In this document: one piece after another, positions 33,875 through 42,344 of the stretch | Position numbering within the stretch: position 1 is the first letter of the stretch | How the letters are laid out: each line of letters opens with the position of its first letter | NCBI RefSeq assembly: GCF_001612825.1 | Contig: NZ_BDBE01000030.1 | Span: 248,001-312,000, forward strand | Direction of reading: 5' to 3' | Source of the DNA: Nocardia caishijiensis NBRC 108228 | GTDB taxonomy: Bacteria; Actinomycetota; Actinomycetes; Mycobacteriales; Mycobacteriaceae | Length of the DNA stretch: 64,000 nt | Notes under the pieces: generated by a model | What the model saw: only the letters and a program-made list of their open reading frames with translations | Database searches by the model: none | Told to the model about the DNA's origin: nothing | Translations under genes and position numbers: made by a program

Positions 33875-34234
33875 TTATGCCGCCGCCGGGTGCAGCAGCG
33901 CTGCGAGGTCGGGTGGTGTCGGCATGGTCTGGCGCAGGCCGACGGCGGCGCGGCCGGTGTTGCCTTCGGGGGCGCGCCCGACCAGGGAGCCGGGCGCGGC
34001 GACGATGATGCGCACGATCTGGCCGAGGGCTTCACGGCGGTCGCGCTGGCGGACGGCGAGGGCGAACATGGCGATGTGGTTGCCGGTGTGCAGCCACGGG
34101 TCGGGCTGGGACAGGATGTGGGCGCGTTCCAGATGGACCCAGCGCTGCTCGGAGTCGGACGAGGTCTTCGCCGACGATGATGCCCGCATCTCGTCGTGGT
34201 AGGCCGTGCGGGCGGCGTCCGGGATTCGTGGCAT
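33875..34234 (-). CDS. DUF3703 family protein, 119 aa
   Basis: The core WVHLERAHILSQPDPWLHTG, HIAMFALAVRQRDRREALGQ and APGSLVGRAPEGNTGRAAVG matches the DUF3703 family, small soluble proteins often carried beside heavy-metal resistance genes. Its biochemical role is not known. ATG 34234 has AAAGGGG upstream. It is the last gene of the ArsR-efflux operon, about 30 bases after the transporter. Confidence 0.78.
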   Translation of the reverse strand: MPRIPDAARTAYHDEMRASSSAKTSSDSEQRWVHLERAHILSQPDPWLHTGNHIAMFALAVRQRDRREALGQIVRIIVAAPGSLVGRAPEGNTGRAAVGLRQTMPTPPDLAALLHPAAA

Positions 34235-34265
34235 GGGGCAACCCCTTTCGCGGATCGGAGGTTGG

Positions 34266-34982
34266 TCAGTCGCAGCAGTCGTCGCAGTCGTGGCCGGTCT
34301 GCTGTGTGGCGGTGAGCGCGGTGGGGATGGGGCAGCAGGTGTCCCCGCGCCAGGCGTTGATGCCCTCCTTGACGGCGATGACGGCGATGATCAGGGCGGC
34401 GATCGGGTCGGCCCACGACCAGCCGAACAGGCTGTTGAGCAGCAGTCCGACCAGCAGTACCGCTGAGAGGTAGGTGCACAGCAGGGTCTGTTTGGAGTCG
34501 GCGACCGCGGAGGCGGAGCCGAGCTCGCGCCCGGCGCGACGCTGGGCATAGGACAGCACCGGCATGATCACCAGACTGGCCGCGGCGAGCCCGATGCCGA
34601 TCGGTGTGTGCTGGGCTTCGCCGACGCCGAACAGGGCGCGGACCGAGTCGATGGTGACGTAGGCGGCGAGGGCGAAGAAGGAGAACGCGATGATCCGCAG
34701 CGCGACCTTCTCCCGTTTCTCAGGATCGCGGCCGGCGAACTGCCAGGCGACCGCGGCCGCGGAGGACACCTCGATCACCGAGTCCAGACCGAATCCGATC
34801 AGCGCGGTGGACGACACCCGGGCACCTTCGGTCAGCGCGATGATGGCCTCGATGACGTTGTAGGTGATGGTCGCGGCGACGAACCAGCGGATCCGCCGCG
34901 CCAGCAACGCTTTCCGCGTCGCGGACGGTCCGGGGACCTGGACGGCCGAGGACAATGACGGCATTCCCAACGGCGCCGACAT
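34266..34982 (-). CDS. Cation diffusion facilitator-like efflux transporter, 238 aa
   Basis: Five to six membrane helices with the CDF pattern: LIGFGLDSVIEVSSAAAVAW in the metal-site helix and WADPIAALIIAVIAVKEG near the end. The tail carries TCCPIP and HDCDDCCD, a Cys/Asp-rich sequence that could bind soft metals. It is shorter than typical CDF proteins (about 300 aa) because the usual cytoplasmic domain is missing. ATG 34982 overlaps the ArsR stop (TGATG), so the two are coupled. Efflux of cadmium, lead, zinc or similar is an inference. Confidence 0.82.
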   Translation of the reverse strand: MSAPLGMPSLSSAVQVPGPSATRKALLARRIRWFVAATITYNVIEAIIALTEGARVSSTALIGFGLDSVIEVSSAAAVAWQFAGRDPEKREKVALRIIAFSFFALAAYVTIDSVRALFGVGEAQHTPIGIGLAAASLVIMPVLSYAQRRAGRELGSASAVADSKQTLLCTYLSAVLLVGLLLNSLFGWSWADPIAALIIAVIAVKEGINAWRGDTCCPIPTALTATQQTGHDCDDCCD

Positions 34983-35311
34983 CAGCAGCACCCCTGTGTG
35001 TCCGAGTCCGGGCAGCAGGCCGGATCGACGGCGAGCACGAGCCCGAGCAGATCTTCCAATGCGGCGGCGATACGCCGGTCGGCCAGCTCGTAGCGGCTGC
35101 GCCGGCCCTCCGGGACGGCCACGACCAGTCCGCATCCGCGCAGGCAGGCCAGGTGGTTGGACAGGATCTGGCGCGTCACCCCGATCTGTTCGGCCATGTC
35201 CGAGGGATAGGCCGGACCGGTGCGCAGGCTCAGCAGGACCTGGGTGCGGGTCGGGTCCGACAGCGCGTGCCCGAACCGGGCCAGCGCCTCACGATGCAAT
35301 ACGGCTTCCAC
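34982..35311 (-). CDS. ArsR/SmtB-family metal sensor repressor, 109 aa
   Basis: A winged-helix repressor: EALARFGHALSDPTRTQVLLSL, then recognition region PSDMAEQIGVTRQILSNHLACL and wing EGRRSRYEL. The C-terminal DPACCPDSDTQGCC gives two vicinal cysteine pairs, and C in HLACLRGCGL adds others, consistent with thiolate sensing of a soft metal as in CmtR-type repressors. I chose GTG 35311 because a -10-like TATTAT ends seven bases upstream and an operator-like palindrome lies over the alternative ATG at 35335. A leaderless mRNA is likely. Confidence 0.85.
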   Translation of the reverse strand: MEAVLHREALARFGHALSDPTRTQVLLSLRTGPAYPSDMAEQIGVTRQILSNHLACLRGCGLVVAVPEGRRSRYELADRRIAAALEDLLGLVLAVDPACCPDSDTQGCC

Positions 35312-35318
35312 AATCCCA

Positions 35319-35355
35319 ATAATACAGATTTCCATGTATTCAGATAGTGCTGAAT
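35319..35355. promoter_or_regulatory. ArsR promoter and two operator-like inverted repeats
   Basis: On the reverse strand TATTAT (35324-35319) is a good -10 box for GTG 35311. AATACA (35321-35326) and TGTATT (35335-35340) form a 6-8-6 inverted repeat over it. ATTCAG (35338-35343) and CTGAAT (35350-35355) form a second. Such A/T-rich palindromes are typical ArsR-family operators. Confidence 0.55.
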
Positions 35356-35377
35356 TATTCGGAGTGTACGAGTCCCG

Positions 35378-38300
35378 TCAGAACAGGGTGTCGCGTACCC
35401 GCAGTGGCCGGTAACCGGTGGGGCCGAGCTGTGCGAGTTCGCCCTCGATGTCGACTTCGATCGCGCCGAAGAAGTTGATGTTGGCGCTGTGCGCGGGGCT
35501 GATGTGGGCCAGGACCTCGTCGTCGATGCGCTGCCCGGACCGGCGCATCTGCTCCACGGCGAGCCCGTAGTACTCGGTGGTCCAGGCGATCACGGCGTTG
35601 GTGGCCAGGGTCAGACACCAGGCTTGCTCGGTCTGGTCGGCGAGCTGGCGGGCCCGGATCATGCCCTCGTGGGCGTAGAGCAGGTCGCGGCGTAGCGCGT
35701 GCAGGGATTCGCCCTTGTTGAGCTGGCGGGCGATCTTGCGCCGGTAGTCGGGGTCGGAGAGGTATTTCGCGGCGTAGATGGTGCGCCGCAGCGCCCCGTA
35801 CTCCTTGAGGGCTGCGGCCAGGGTGTTCTGACGCCCGGACGCCGAGAGCTTGCCGACCAGCAGGGACGCGGTGGCGTGCCCGAACTTCAACGACCCGGCC
35901 AACCTGAGCAGGTCGTCCCAGTGCTCGGCGATCAACTCCAGGTTGGCCTTGCGGGTCATCAGCGGGCCAGCGTGCGGGAACCGATCCTCGGCGGCCGCGC
36001 GCGGGCCCGGCCGGTAGAGGGTAATGCGGCCCAGGTCCCGGATGCGCGGGGACAGCTGCATCCCGAGCAGGTCGAACAGCCCGAAGTTGACCAGGGTGAC
36101 GCCATGGGTGTCGGTGGCGTGTTCGGTGATCGGCAGATCGGTGGCGTTGCCCAGGATCTCGTCGAGCACGTAGTGGGCCTCGCGTTTGGTCGCCACGATC
36201 ACCTTCGTGCCGTAGGTCGCGTGCTGGTCGGTGACATGGGTGTAGGTCGACAGCCCTTCGTTCGCGAAGTATCGGCTCATCGGCCGGGCAGTGGTCGATT
36301 TCCCGCGCGTGGGGAAGCGCTGCCCGTCGCTCGACGACAGTGTGCCCGCGCCGAACACGGGTGTGAGCGGAAGTCGCTGGTGGTAGTCGATGAGCACCAG
36401 ATTGGCCGCGCGCAGGGTTTCCTCGCGCACATACCATTCGTCGGTCCAGGACAGGATGTCGTAGGAAATGCCGCAGGCCTCGGCCATCCGCGTCAAGCCC
36501 AGGTTGGTCGAGTACGCGAGCAGCACCGCGATCAAGTTGCGTTTCAACTCCGGCGTGCGGGTGGCCTGGCCGCCGGCGTGAGTGAAGCAGTCCAGGTAGC
36601 CGGTGCGTTTGTCCAGCTCGATCAGCAACGACACGATCGGCGCGAACGGCAGCATCTCGGTCAGCTCGGCCTTGAGCGAGATCGCCTCGGCCGGAACGTC
36701 CTCGGCGGTCAACGGCGAAATGATCAGATCCCCGGACTCGCCGTCCAGGCGTACCGGACCCTCGCCCTCAGCGAGCACCGCCTCGAGTTCACCGACCGCG
36801 GTGTGCAGTTCGTCTACCACGGCCGCCAGGGCGACGCCGGGATCAGCCGAGCGCCCGACCAGGCGGCAGAACTCGCCACGTTGTGGTTCCCACTGCTCAG
36901 GTGTGAGCAGGTAGGCGGCCGGGTCGGCGTAGCGACGTGAGCCGGGCACGAACACGTCCCCGCTGCGCAGGCCGTCGCGCAACCCGAGCAGCACGCACAG
37001 CTCCCAGTAGTGCCGATACGCGGTCGCGCTGCCGGACTTGCGCGCCTGGTCGAGGTAGCCGCGCCACTTGGTCGGCACGAATCCGGTCGGGGCTTCGTCG
37101 AAGACCTTGCGGCGCCCGGTGGCGTTGAGCTCGCGCAGCATGTCGACCGCGAGCAGCAGCTCGGTCGCCGCGGTGCCGCCGGCGAACCCGACCGACGCGA
37201 GCACCGCGGGCGTGAACTGGCGCAGGTAGTTGTAGGAGGAATCCAGGGCGGCCAGATGCCCGTGATCACGCGGCAACCGGGGTTTGGCCTGCGCGACCGC
37301 CGCACGCAGGCGTTCCCACCCGATCCTCTCCCCACGAATCAGCGCGCCGATCTCCTCATCGGCCACCGCCGGATCGGTGACGATCGCGAGGAGGTCGTCG
37401 AGCAGCGCCTGGCGGTCCTCGCCAGACTTACCACGTTCGGCCAGTTCCTGCTGCATCCGGCGTTCGGCGGCACCGAATTTCGCCGAGATCGCCTGATCGA
37501 ACAACGCCACGACCTCGTCGAGCACGTCGGTGCCGGACTGGGCCAGCACGGTGAGCAGGATCGGATACCGGCGCTGCGGATCCCGGCGCTCCAGAGCCTG
37601 CGGGGTCAACCGGCGCCCCATCGTGGCCAGGAACCGGCGCCGCTCGGCGGGCAGTACCGACATATCCAGGCGATCCGCGCCCAGGCCGCGCAGGAACGCC
37701 AGCTTGTCGACCTCGGCGCGCACTGCGGCCGCCGATGCCTCCACCGGCCCGGTCGACAGCCACCGCAACCGCGAAACCCCCAGCGAGGCATCGGTGGTCA
37801 GCAGGGCGTCCAGCTCCGCGCAGCGCGCCGGGGTGAACTCGTGGGCCAGCCGGTCGTAGGTTTCGCGTTGGGCCTGCTCGCGGGCGTGGGCGATGCGTTC
37901 GACCATGCTCACCGGACCGGGCCGGATCACCCGCGCCGAGATCAGGTACTCACACCCCAACCGGAACAGCAGGGTCGGGGAGTCGTGTTCCATCGCCCGC
38001 GCGAGCAGGAACTCGTCGAGTTCCTTGAGTTCGAGCGCACCGGCCGCCCGCCACCCGAGGTACTGGGCGACCAGCCGGAGGTGGTCGGTGCGGGTCTGGG
38101 CGCGGCGTCCGTAGGAACGGATCTCTGTACCGTCGACGCGCAGCTGCTCGGCCAACCGCGCTACCGCGACCGGCGGGGCGGTTACCACCCGATCGGGTAC
38201 GAACCCCAGCCATGGCAACGTGCACAACGCGATCGCGATGCCGAGCCGATCGGCCGGACCACGACCCCGACCGGGATCGACGAACGCCAGATCCGCCGGT

Positions 38301-38395
38301 GAGAGCGTGAAGAACCGGAACATCTCCTCGCGACCGATCTCCGGGAACTCGCGCAGACGCGCCAATTCCTCATCCGCGAACACCCGCGTCGCCAC
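35378..38395 (-). CDS. tnpA: Tn3-family transposase, 1005 aa
   Basis: A full-length TnpA with the N-terminal DUF4158-type DNA-binding region (FTLSPADLAFVDPGRGRGPA) and the C-terminal DDE catalytic domain around HVTDQHATYGTKVIVATKRE, VTLVNFGLFDLLGMQLSPRI and INFFGAIEVDIEGEL. About 1,000 residues is normal for the family. GTG 38395 is preferred because GGGAGG lies eight bases upstream; the ATG-equivalent at 38416 has none. No frameshift is seen. It binds the 45-bp ends and creates 5-bp target duplications. Confidence 0.95.
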   Translation of the reverse strand: MATRVFADEELARLREFPEIGREEMFRFFTLSPADLAFVDPGRGRGPADRLGIAIALCTLPWLGFVPDRVVTAPPVAVARLAEQLRVDGTEIRSYGRRAQTRTDHLRLVAQYLGWRAAGALELKELDEFLLARAMEHDSPTLLFRLGCEYLISARVIRPGPVSMVERIAHAREQAQRETYDRLAHEFTPARCAELDALLTTDASLGVSRLRWLSTGPVEASAAAVRAEVDKLAFLRGLGADRLDMSVLPAERRRFLATMGRRLTPQALERRDPQRRYPILLTVLAQSGTDVLDEVVALFDQAISAKFGAAERRMQQELAERGKSGEDRQALLDDLLAIVTDPAVADEEIGALIRGERIGWERLRAAVAQAKPRLPRDHGHLAALDSSYNYLRQFTPAVLASVGFAGGTAATELLLAVDMLRELNATGRRKVFDEAPTGFVPTKWRGYLDQARKSGSATAYRHYWELCVLLGLRDGLRSGDVFVPGSRRYADPAAYLLTPEQWEPQRGEFCRLVGRSADPGVALAAVVDELHTAVGELEAVLAEGEGPVRLDGESGDLIISPLTAEDVPAEAISLKAELTEMLPFAPIVSLLIELDKRTGYLDCFTHAGGQATRTPELKRNLIAVLLAYSTNLGLTRMAEACGISYDILSWTDEWYVREETLRAANLVLIDYHQRLPLTPVFGAGTLSSSDGQRFPTRGKSTTARPMSRYFANEGLSTYTHVTDQHATYGTKVIVATKREAHYVLDEILGNATDLPITEHATDTHGVTLVNFGLFDLLGMQLSPRIRDLGRITLYRPGPRAAAEDRFPHAGPLMTRKANLELIAEHWDDLLRLAGSLKFGHATASLLVGKLSASGRQNTLAAALKEYGALRRTIYAAKYLSDPDYRRKIARQLNKGESLHALRRDLLYAHEGMIRARQLADQTEQAWCLTLATNAVIAWTTEYYGLAVEQMRRSGQRIDDEVLAHISPAHSANINFFGAIEVDIEGELAQLGPTGYRPLRVRDTLF

Positions 38396-38498
38396 GAACC
38401 CGACCTCCCACACCAACCAATAGCGTTGGGAGCCAAGCCAACCAGCAATCCGTCATCACCGCAGGCCGAACTGGGGCCTCACCAGCGACCGGCTACCG

Positions 38499-38543
38499 GC
38501 TACGCATATCCGTTGGTTTTTCGGCGGTTACTACCGGAACCCC
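38499..38543 (-). repeat. Right terminal inverted repeat of the Tn3 element
   Basis: The complement is identical to 32688-32732 over all 45 bases. It is followed at once by the CAGTC duplication (38544-38548) and by GGTGA, which restores the original LuxR stop codon (TGA 38551-38553). Confidence 0.96.
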
Positions 38544-38636
38544 CAGTCGGTGAGTCGACCGCCGCGATGGGCGAGCGCACGGTTTCGCAGCGAGTCGGGC
38601 GCTGCGCCCTGCGGGGGTGCCGAATGCGAGTGAAGC

Positions 38637-39104
38637 TCAGGGCATTTCGACGGTCTCGGCGCGGGCGACTTCGCTGATGGCGCGGACGATGCTGTCTTCG
38701 ATGGGGATCCGGGTCGTGTCGGCGAGATGGCCGATCAAGAGGACAGCTGCGGGGTGGGGATCGGTTCGTGGCTGGTCGGGGTGTTCATCGATGCCGAGGG
38801 CGCCGGTGAGGGCGGTGGCCACGGTGGTCGGGTCGAGGGTGGGGAGCCAGGGGATCGCTCCGCGCAGGACGTCGGTGAGGACGGCGCGGATGTCGTCGGC
38901 GGCGAGGCCGTCGGGGTGGGCTGCCTCGAGGAGCTCGCGGATGACGGCCGACGCGACGATGGTCACCTGCTCGGTCGGCAGATCGGCCAGCTCAGCGGTG
39001 TGTTCGTGAAAGGCTGATTCGTCGCGGATGCGTGCGGCGGTGACCGATGCCGCCAGGGTGGTCGCGATGGCGCGAGCTGCCGACGGCCATGCGGACGGCC
39101 ACAT
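38637..39104 (-). CDS. Hypothetical protein, 155 aa
   Basis: A soluble, Ala/Thr-rich, mostly helical protein (ELADLPTEQVTIVASAVIRE, LTGALGIDEHPDQPRTDP, DSIVRAISEVARAE). ATG 39104 follows GAGGAG with a short spacer. No family is recognised. The gene sits directly beyond the transposon and ends about 85 bases downstream of the restored LuxR stop codon, convergent with the LuxR gene. Confidence 0.6.
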   Translation of the reverse strand: MWPSAWPSAARAIATTLAASVTAARIRDESAFHEHTAELADLPTEQVTIVASAVIRELLEAAHPDGLAADDIRAVLTDVLRGAIPWLPTLDPTTVATALTGALGIDEHPDQPRTDPHPAAVLLIGHLADTTRIPIEDSIVRAISEVARAETVEMP

Positions 39105-39181
39105 GATGCTCCTCGTGGTGGATCGCGCACTCGTTTCGCGCGGGGTGTCGTCAGCCTAGCGAGCGGGCCGACGAATTCTCG
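39105..39181. other. Short intergenic stretch before a decayed gene
   Basis: Probable promoter region of the 155-aa reverse gene. Beyond it, sequence to 39457 looks like a coding remnant. Nothing else was recognised. Confidence 0.4.
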
Positions 39182-39457
39182 CAGTTCCATAACCCGGTCG
39201 CAGAACATCGCATCGACCCCGAGTGCGTCCTGCTGTAGGGCAACTCGCTGGGCGGCGCCCACGCCGTCACCACCTCCGCCGACGCCCAGCGCCACCCTCG
39301 CCCGCGGCCGCGAAACCCGCTGGCGCAACGAGCACCCGACGGCCGGTTGCGCGTCTACCCTGGTACTCGTTTCACCTTCTACACCGACCCGGCGCTGCGC
39401 ACCCGCGTCGTCGCCGATCAGATCGAGTTCTTCCGCCACGCCTGCGATCGGGTGTGA
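39182..39457 (+). pseudogene. Remnant of an alpha/beta hydrolase gene
   Basis: Read through an in-frame TAG (39236-39238), the frame gives HNPVAEHRIDPECVLL, then GNSLGGAHAVTTSADA and RVYPGTRFTFYTDPALRTRV, ending EFFRHACDRV and a TGA. GNSLGG resembles a nucleophile elbow, and the last third resembles the end of dienelactone-hydrolase-like proteins. The N-terminal half is absent and no start or binding site exists. A decayed fragment is the best reading, with moderate doubt. Confidence 0.45.
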
Positions 39458-39520
39458 CGGGCAGGGTTGGCGCTGATCACACGGGGTATCCGCGTGGTAC
39501 CCCTGAGTGGGAAGGATGCG

Positions 39521-39808
39521 ATGACGATGCGCGGACGACGCAACCGCCGTGATCGAGAAGTGCGCGAAGTACGAGAAATCCAGGCCCGACCACCTCATCA
39601 GACCGCCAAGTCCCTCCTGTCGCTGCTCGTCATGGCCTGGCTGCTCGCCGGGCTGGTCGCGGCGTTCCAGCGGGACTACTTCACCGACACCCCGACCAAC
39701 TGCGGTGACTGGGGGACCATCGCGCTCACGGTGGCCGCGGGCCCGCTGAACTATCTCGGCATGAACCCGAAGGTCGGCGAATGCCAACTCCCCGAACCGA
39801 GCCAATGA
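39521..39808 (+). CDS. Single-pass membrane protein, 95 aa
   Basis: An Arg-rich start (MRGRRNRRDREVREVREIQ) is followed by one membrane helix (LLSLLVMAWLLAGLVAAF), then an external tail with two cysteines (TNCGDWGTIALTVAAGPLNYLG, KVGECQLPEPS). Similar small proteins are widespread in mycolata; their function is unknown to me. ATG 39521 is preceded by GGAAGG. It converges on the polymerase gene with a five-base gap. Confidence 0.72.
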   Translation: MTMRGRRNRRDREVREVREIQARPPHQTAKSLLSLLVMAWLLAGLVAAFQRDYFTDTPTNCGDWGTIALTVAAGPLNYLGMNPKVGECQLPEPSQ

Positions 39809-39813
39809 CCCGA

Positions 39814-41460
39814 CTACTTGGCGTCCCCGTAACAGTCCACCACCGCCGTGGTGAAGGGGAATCGGACCGGGGTCTGCCCGAACGTGAGCCTGCCCGCGAG
39901 GTCGGCGGCCGCCGCGATCGCCTCGGCCACCGCCGGGGCTTCCTCGGCCGGGCAGTGCACGATCACCTCGTCGTGCTGGAAGAACACCAGTTCGGCGCGC
40001 ATCGGCGCGATCGCCTGCCGTAACGCGGCCAACACGAGTAGGGCCCAGTCGGCCGCACTGCCCTGCACCACGAAATTGCGGGTGAATCGGCCCCTGGCCC
40101 GGGCCGCCGAACCGCTGCGTTCGGCCGGTGGCACATCGACTTCTTCCGGCGTGGCCGATACCGGCGGGCAGGTCCGGCCCAGCCAGGTGCGCACCAGCCG
40201 ACCCTCCTCCCCGGCGTAGGCGGCCTCGTCCACGTAGGCCACCGCGGCGGGGTATCGACGTCGTAGCCCCGCGAGGTGGGTGAGCGCGTCGCCGGAGGTC
40301 TGACCATAGATGGCGCCGAGCAACGCGAGTTTGGCCTGGGCCCGGTCGCCGCCGAAACCACGCGCTGCCAGATCCGCGTACAGATCCTCACCCCGCCCGG
40401 CCACCTCCATCAGACCGGGGTCGCGGGAGATGGCGGCCAGCACCCGCGGCTCCATCTGATCGGCATCGGCGACGACGAGACACCAACCCGGATCGGCCCG
40501 GATCGCCTGCCGGATCACCTTCGGAATCTGGAGGGCGCCACCACCATTGGTCGTCCATCGCCCCGACACCGTGCCGCCGGGCAGGTACTCGGGCCGGAAC
40601 CGGCCACCGTGCACCCACTGCTCGAGCCACGCCCACCCGTGCGCCGTGTGTAGCCGGTAGAGCGTCTTGTACGCCAGTAGGGGCGCGACGGCCGGATGAT
40701 CGACGCGCTGCAACTCCCACTTGCGCGTCGACGACAGCGCGACGCCCGCCCGCGCGAAGGCCCGGATGATGTCCTGCGGGAGATCAGGGCGCACCCGGGT
40801 GCCGAAGGCCCGCGACACCTCCTCGGCGAGTTCGGCCATTCGCCGGGGCTCCGCACCGCCGGGAAAACGGTCACCGAGCATGGTGTCGAGCAGTTCGCGA
40901 TGCACATCGGCGCGCCAGGGAATCCCGGCGCGCGACATCTCGGTGGCCACCAGCATGCCCGCCGATTCCGCCGCGATCAGCAACCGCATCCGATCCGGGT
41001 GTTCGGTCAGCGCGGCCCGCGTGAGCTGACCCGCGTACACCTCGACGAGCGCGGTCAGCTCATCGGTACCCGGCGGCAGCGGAACCGGACCCGAATCGAA
41101 CAGGGAGGGTTGCGTCTCGGCGCTGCGTGCGGGCGCGTCCGGTGGGACGGGCAGGTCGCGCGACCGTGCCCAGGCCGCCGCCAGCGAACGAGGCTGGCCG
41201 GATTGCCCCTGCTCGTACCCGATCAACAGGGCCTCCGCCGCCTGCACGTCGTAGCAGCGATCCACGCGCACGCCCGCCGCGAGCAGCGCGCGATAGATCT
41301 CGGCCGTGCATCGCCACACCCACCGATGCACCTGCGGGCGCGTACGGATCGCCTCGACCAGCGACGACTCGGTGACCACCGGACCCGCCGGGCGACCGGC
41401 ACGGTCGAGCGGGCACAGGCGAGCGCCACCGTCACCCGTCTCCGCCACCGCCCACCGCAT
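39814..41460 (-). CDS. Bifunctional 3'-5' exonuclease/family A DNA polymerase, 548 aa
   Basis: A short PolA relative found across actinobacteria. The N-terminal 180 residues resemble a divergent 3'-5' exonuclease-like domain (VHRWVWRCTAEIYRALLAAG). The polymerase domain has motif A (VVADADQMEPRVLAAIS), motif B-type helix (QAKLALLGAIYGQTSGDAL) and motif C (VFFQHDEVIVHCP, with H-D-E). There is no 5' nuclease domain. A repair role is assumed from the family. ATG 41460 is well placed, with a 99-base gap to the divergent gene. Confidence 0.9.
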   Translation of the reverse strand: MRWAVAETGDGGARLCPLDRAGRPAGPVVTESSLVEAIRTRPQVHRWVWRCTAEIYRALLAAGVRVDRCYDVQAAEALLIGYEQGQSGQPRSLAAAWARSRDLPVPPDAPARSAETQPSLFDSGPVPLPPGTDELTALVEVYAGQLTRAALTEHPDRMRLLIAAESAGMLVATEMSRAGIPWRADVHRELLDTMLGDRFPGGAEPRRMAELAEEVSRAFGTRVRPDLPQDIIRAFARAGVALSSTRKWELQRVDHPAVAPLLAYKTLYRLHTAHGWAWLEQWVHGGRFRPEYLPGGTVSGRWTTNGGGALQIPKVIRQAIRADPGWCLVVADADQMEPRVLAAISRDPGLMEVAGRGEDLYADLAARGFGGDRAQAKLALLGAIYGQTSGDALTHLAGLRRRYPAAVAYVDEAAYAGEEGRLVRTWLGRTCPPVSATPEEVDVPPAERSGSAARARGRFTRNFVVQGSAADWALLVLAALRQAIAPMRAELVFFQHDEVIVHCPAEEAPAVAEAIAAAADLAGRLTFGQTPVRFPFTTAVVDCYGDAK

Positions 41461-41559
41461 GCGCAGAGTCTGTCAGCAGGGTCCGACAACCACTGTTTAC
41501 CGGCTCCGGCGCCGGGTAAGCGGCCCACGATCGGGAGAACCCGGACAGGAGGTAACGCG

Positions 41560-41976
41560 ATGGCGCACACGCAGACCGGCCCGCCCACGCAGCACACCCG
41601 GTCGGTCACCGAACTCGTCGACGACGCCACCCGGCAGATCACCCGGCTGGTACGCGACGAACTCCAGCTGGCTCGCGTCGAGATGCAGGACCGCACAAAG
41701 GGCATCGCCCGCGGCGCCGGTATCGCGGGAGCGGGCGGACTCATCGCGTTCTACGGCGGCATCGCCCTGACCGTTGCCGCGATCTTCGCCCTGGCCCTGG
41801 TCTTGCCGGAATGGGCCGCCGCGCTGATCGTCGGCGTCGCCCTGCTCGGCCTCGGCGCGGTCCTGGCGCTGGTCGGGAAGAGGAACGTCAGTTCGGCCGC
41901 GCCACCCGTGCCGCAAGAAGCCGTGCACGGCATCAAAGACGACATCGACACCATCAAGAACGGGAGCAGACGATGA
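41560..41976 (+). CDS. Phage-holin-family/YqjE-like membrane protein (DUF1469), 138 aa
   Basis: A charged helical start (VTELVDDATRQITRLVRDELQLARVEM) followed by two membrane helices (GAGGLIAFYGGIALTVAAIFALAL and WAAALIVGVALLGLGAVLALV), the pattern of the actinobacterial holin-X/YqjE family. Strong binding site AGGAGG before ATG 41560. It begins a four-gene unit with ATGA overlaps to the next gene. These proteins are usually linked to envelope or osmotic stress rather than phage lysis. Confidence 0.85.
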   Translation: MAHTQTGPPTQHTRSVTELVDDATRQITRLVRDELQLARVEMQDRTKGIARGAGIAGAGGLIAFYGGIALTVAAIFALALVLPEWAAALIVGVALLGLGAVLALVGKRNVSSAAPPVPQEAVHGIKDDIDTIKNGSRR

Positions 41977-42344
41977 CAGACGACCCGGAGGCTTTGCGCC
42001 GGGACCGTGATCAGGCCCGCCGAGAGCTCGGCGAGACCGTCGCCGAGCTCACCGACAAATTCGACGTCCCCGCCCGCACCAAGGACAAGGTCCACGAGAC
42101 CACCGAGGCCGCGCGACATCGCGTCACCGACGCCAAATACCAGGCGCTCCACACCGCCGACAAGGCCCGCGACAAGGCCGGACAGGTGGTCGACAAGGTG
42201 GAGTCGTCGGTCCCTGACCCCGTGGTCGACCGAGGCAGACAGGCCGCCGACCTCGCCGCCCGCAAACCTCAGGTTCCGGCTGCGGCGGCCGCGGTGTTCG
42301 CCGCTCTGCTGGTCTGGTTCCTCACCCGTCGGCGGCGCGCATGA
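41973..42344 (+). CDS. DUF3618 family protein, 123 aa
   Basis: The conserved start DDPEALRRDRDQARRELGETVAELTDKFDV is the DUF3618 signature. A long amphipathic helix follows (RTKDKVHETTEAARHRVTD to VDKVESS), and one C-terminal membrane anchor ends with LVWFLTRRRRA. It overlaps both neighbours by four bases, so the holin-like, DUF3618 and DUF4235 proteins are made together and probably form a membrane assembly. Confidence 0.87.
   Translation: MTDDPEALRRDRDQARRELGETVAELTDKFDVPARTKDKVHETTEAARHRVTDAKYQALHTADKARDKAGQVVDKVESSVPDPVVDRGRQAADLAARKPQVPAAAAAVFAALLVWFLTRRRRA

Larger units (their letters stand above)
32688..38543. mobile_element. Complete Tn3-family transposon, 5,856 bp
   Basis: Bounded by 45-bp perfect terminal inverted repeats (32688-32732 and 38499-38543) that begin GGGG, as Tn3-family ends do. 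It is flanked by 5-bp direct repeats CAGTC at 32683-32687 and 38544-38548, the expected target-site duplication. All its genes lie on the reverse strand: tnpA (35378-38395), an ArsR regulator, a cation-efflux transporter, DUF3703, and a tyrosine recombinase with a candidate resolution site. The perfect repeats, intact transposase and exact duplication indicate a recent insertion, probably still able to move. The host gene hit is the LuxR regulator, at its last sense codon. Confidence 0.96.

Noticed and set aside
41560..41976. Phage holin indicating a prophage
   Set aside because: The family name is misleading: the gene is in a chromosomal stress-type unit with DUF3618 and DUF4235, and no phage genes are near.
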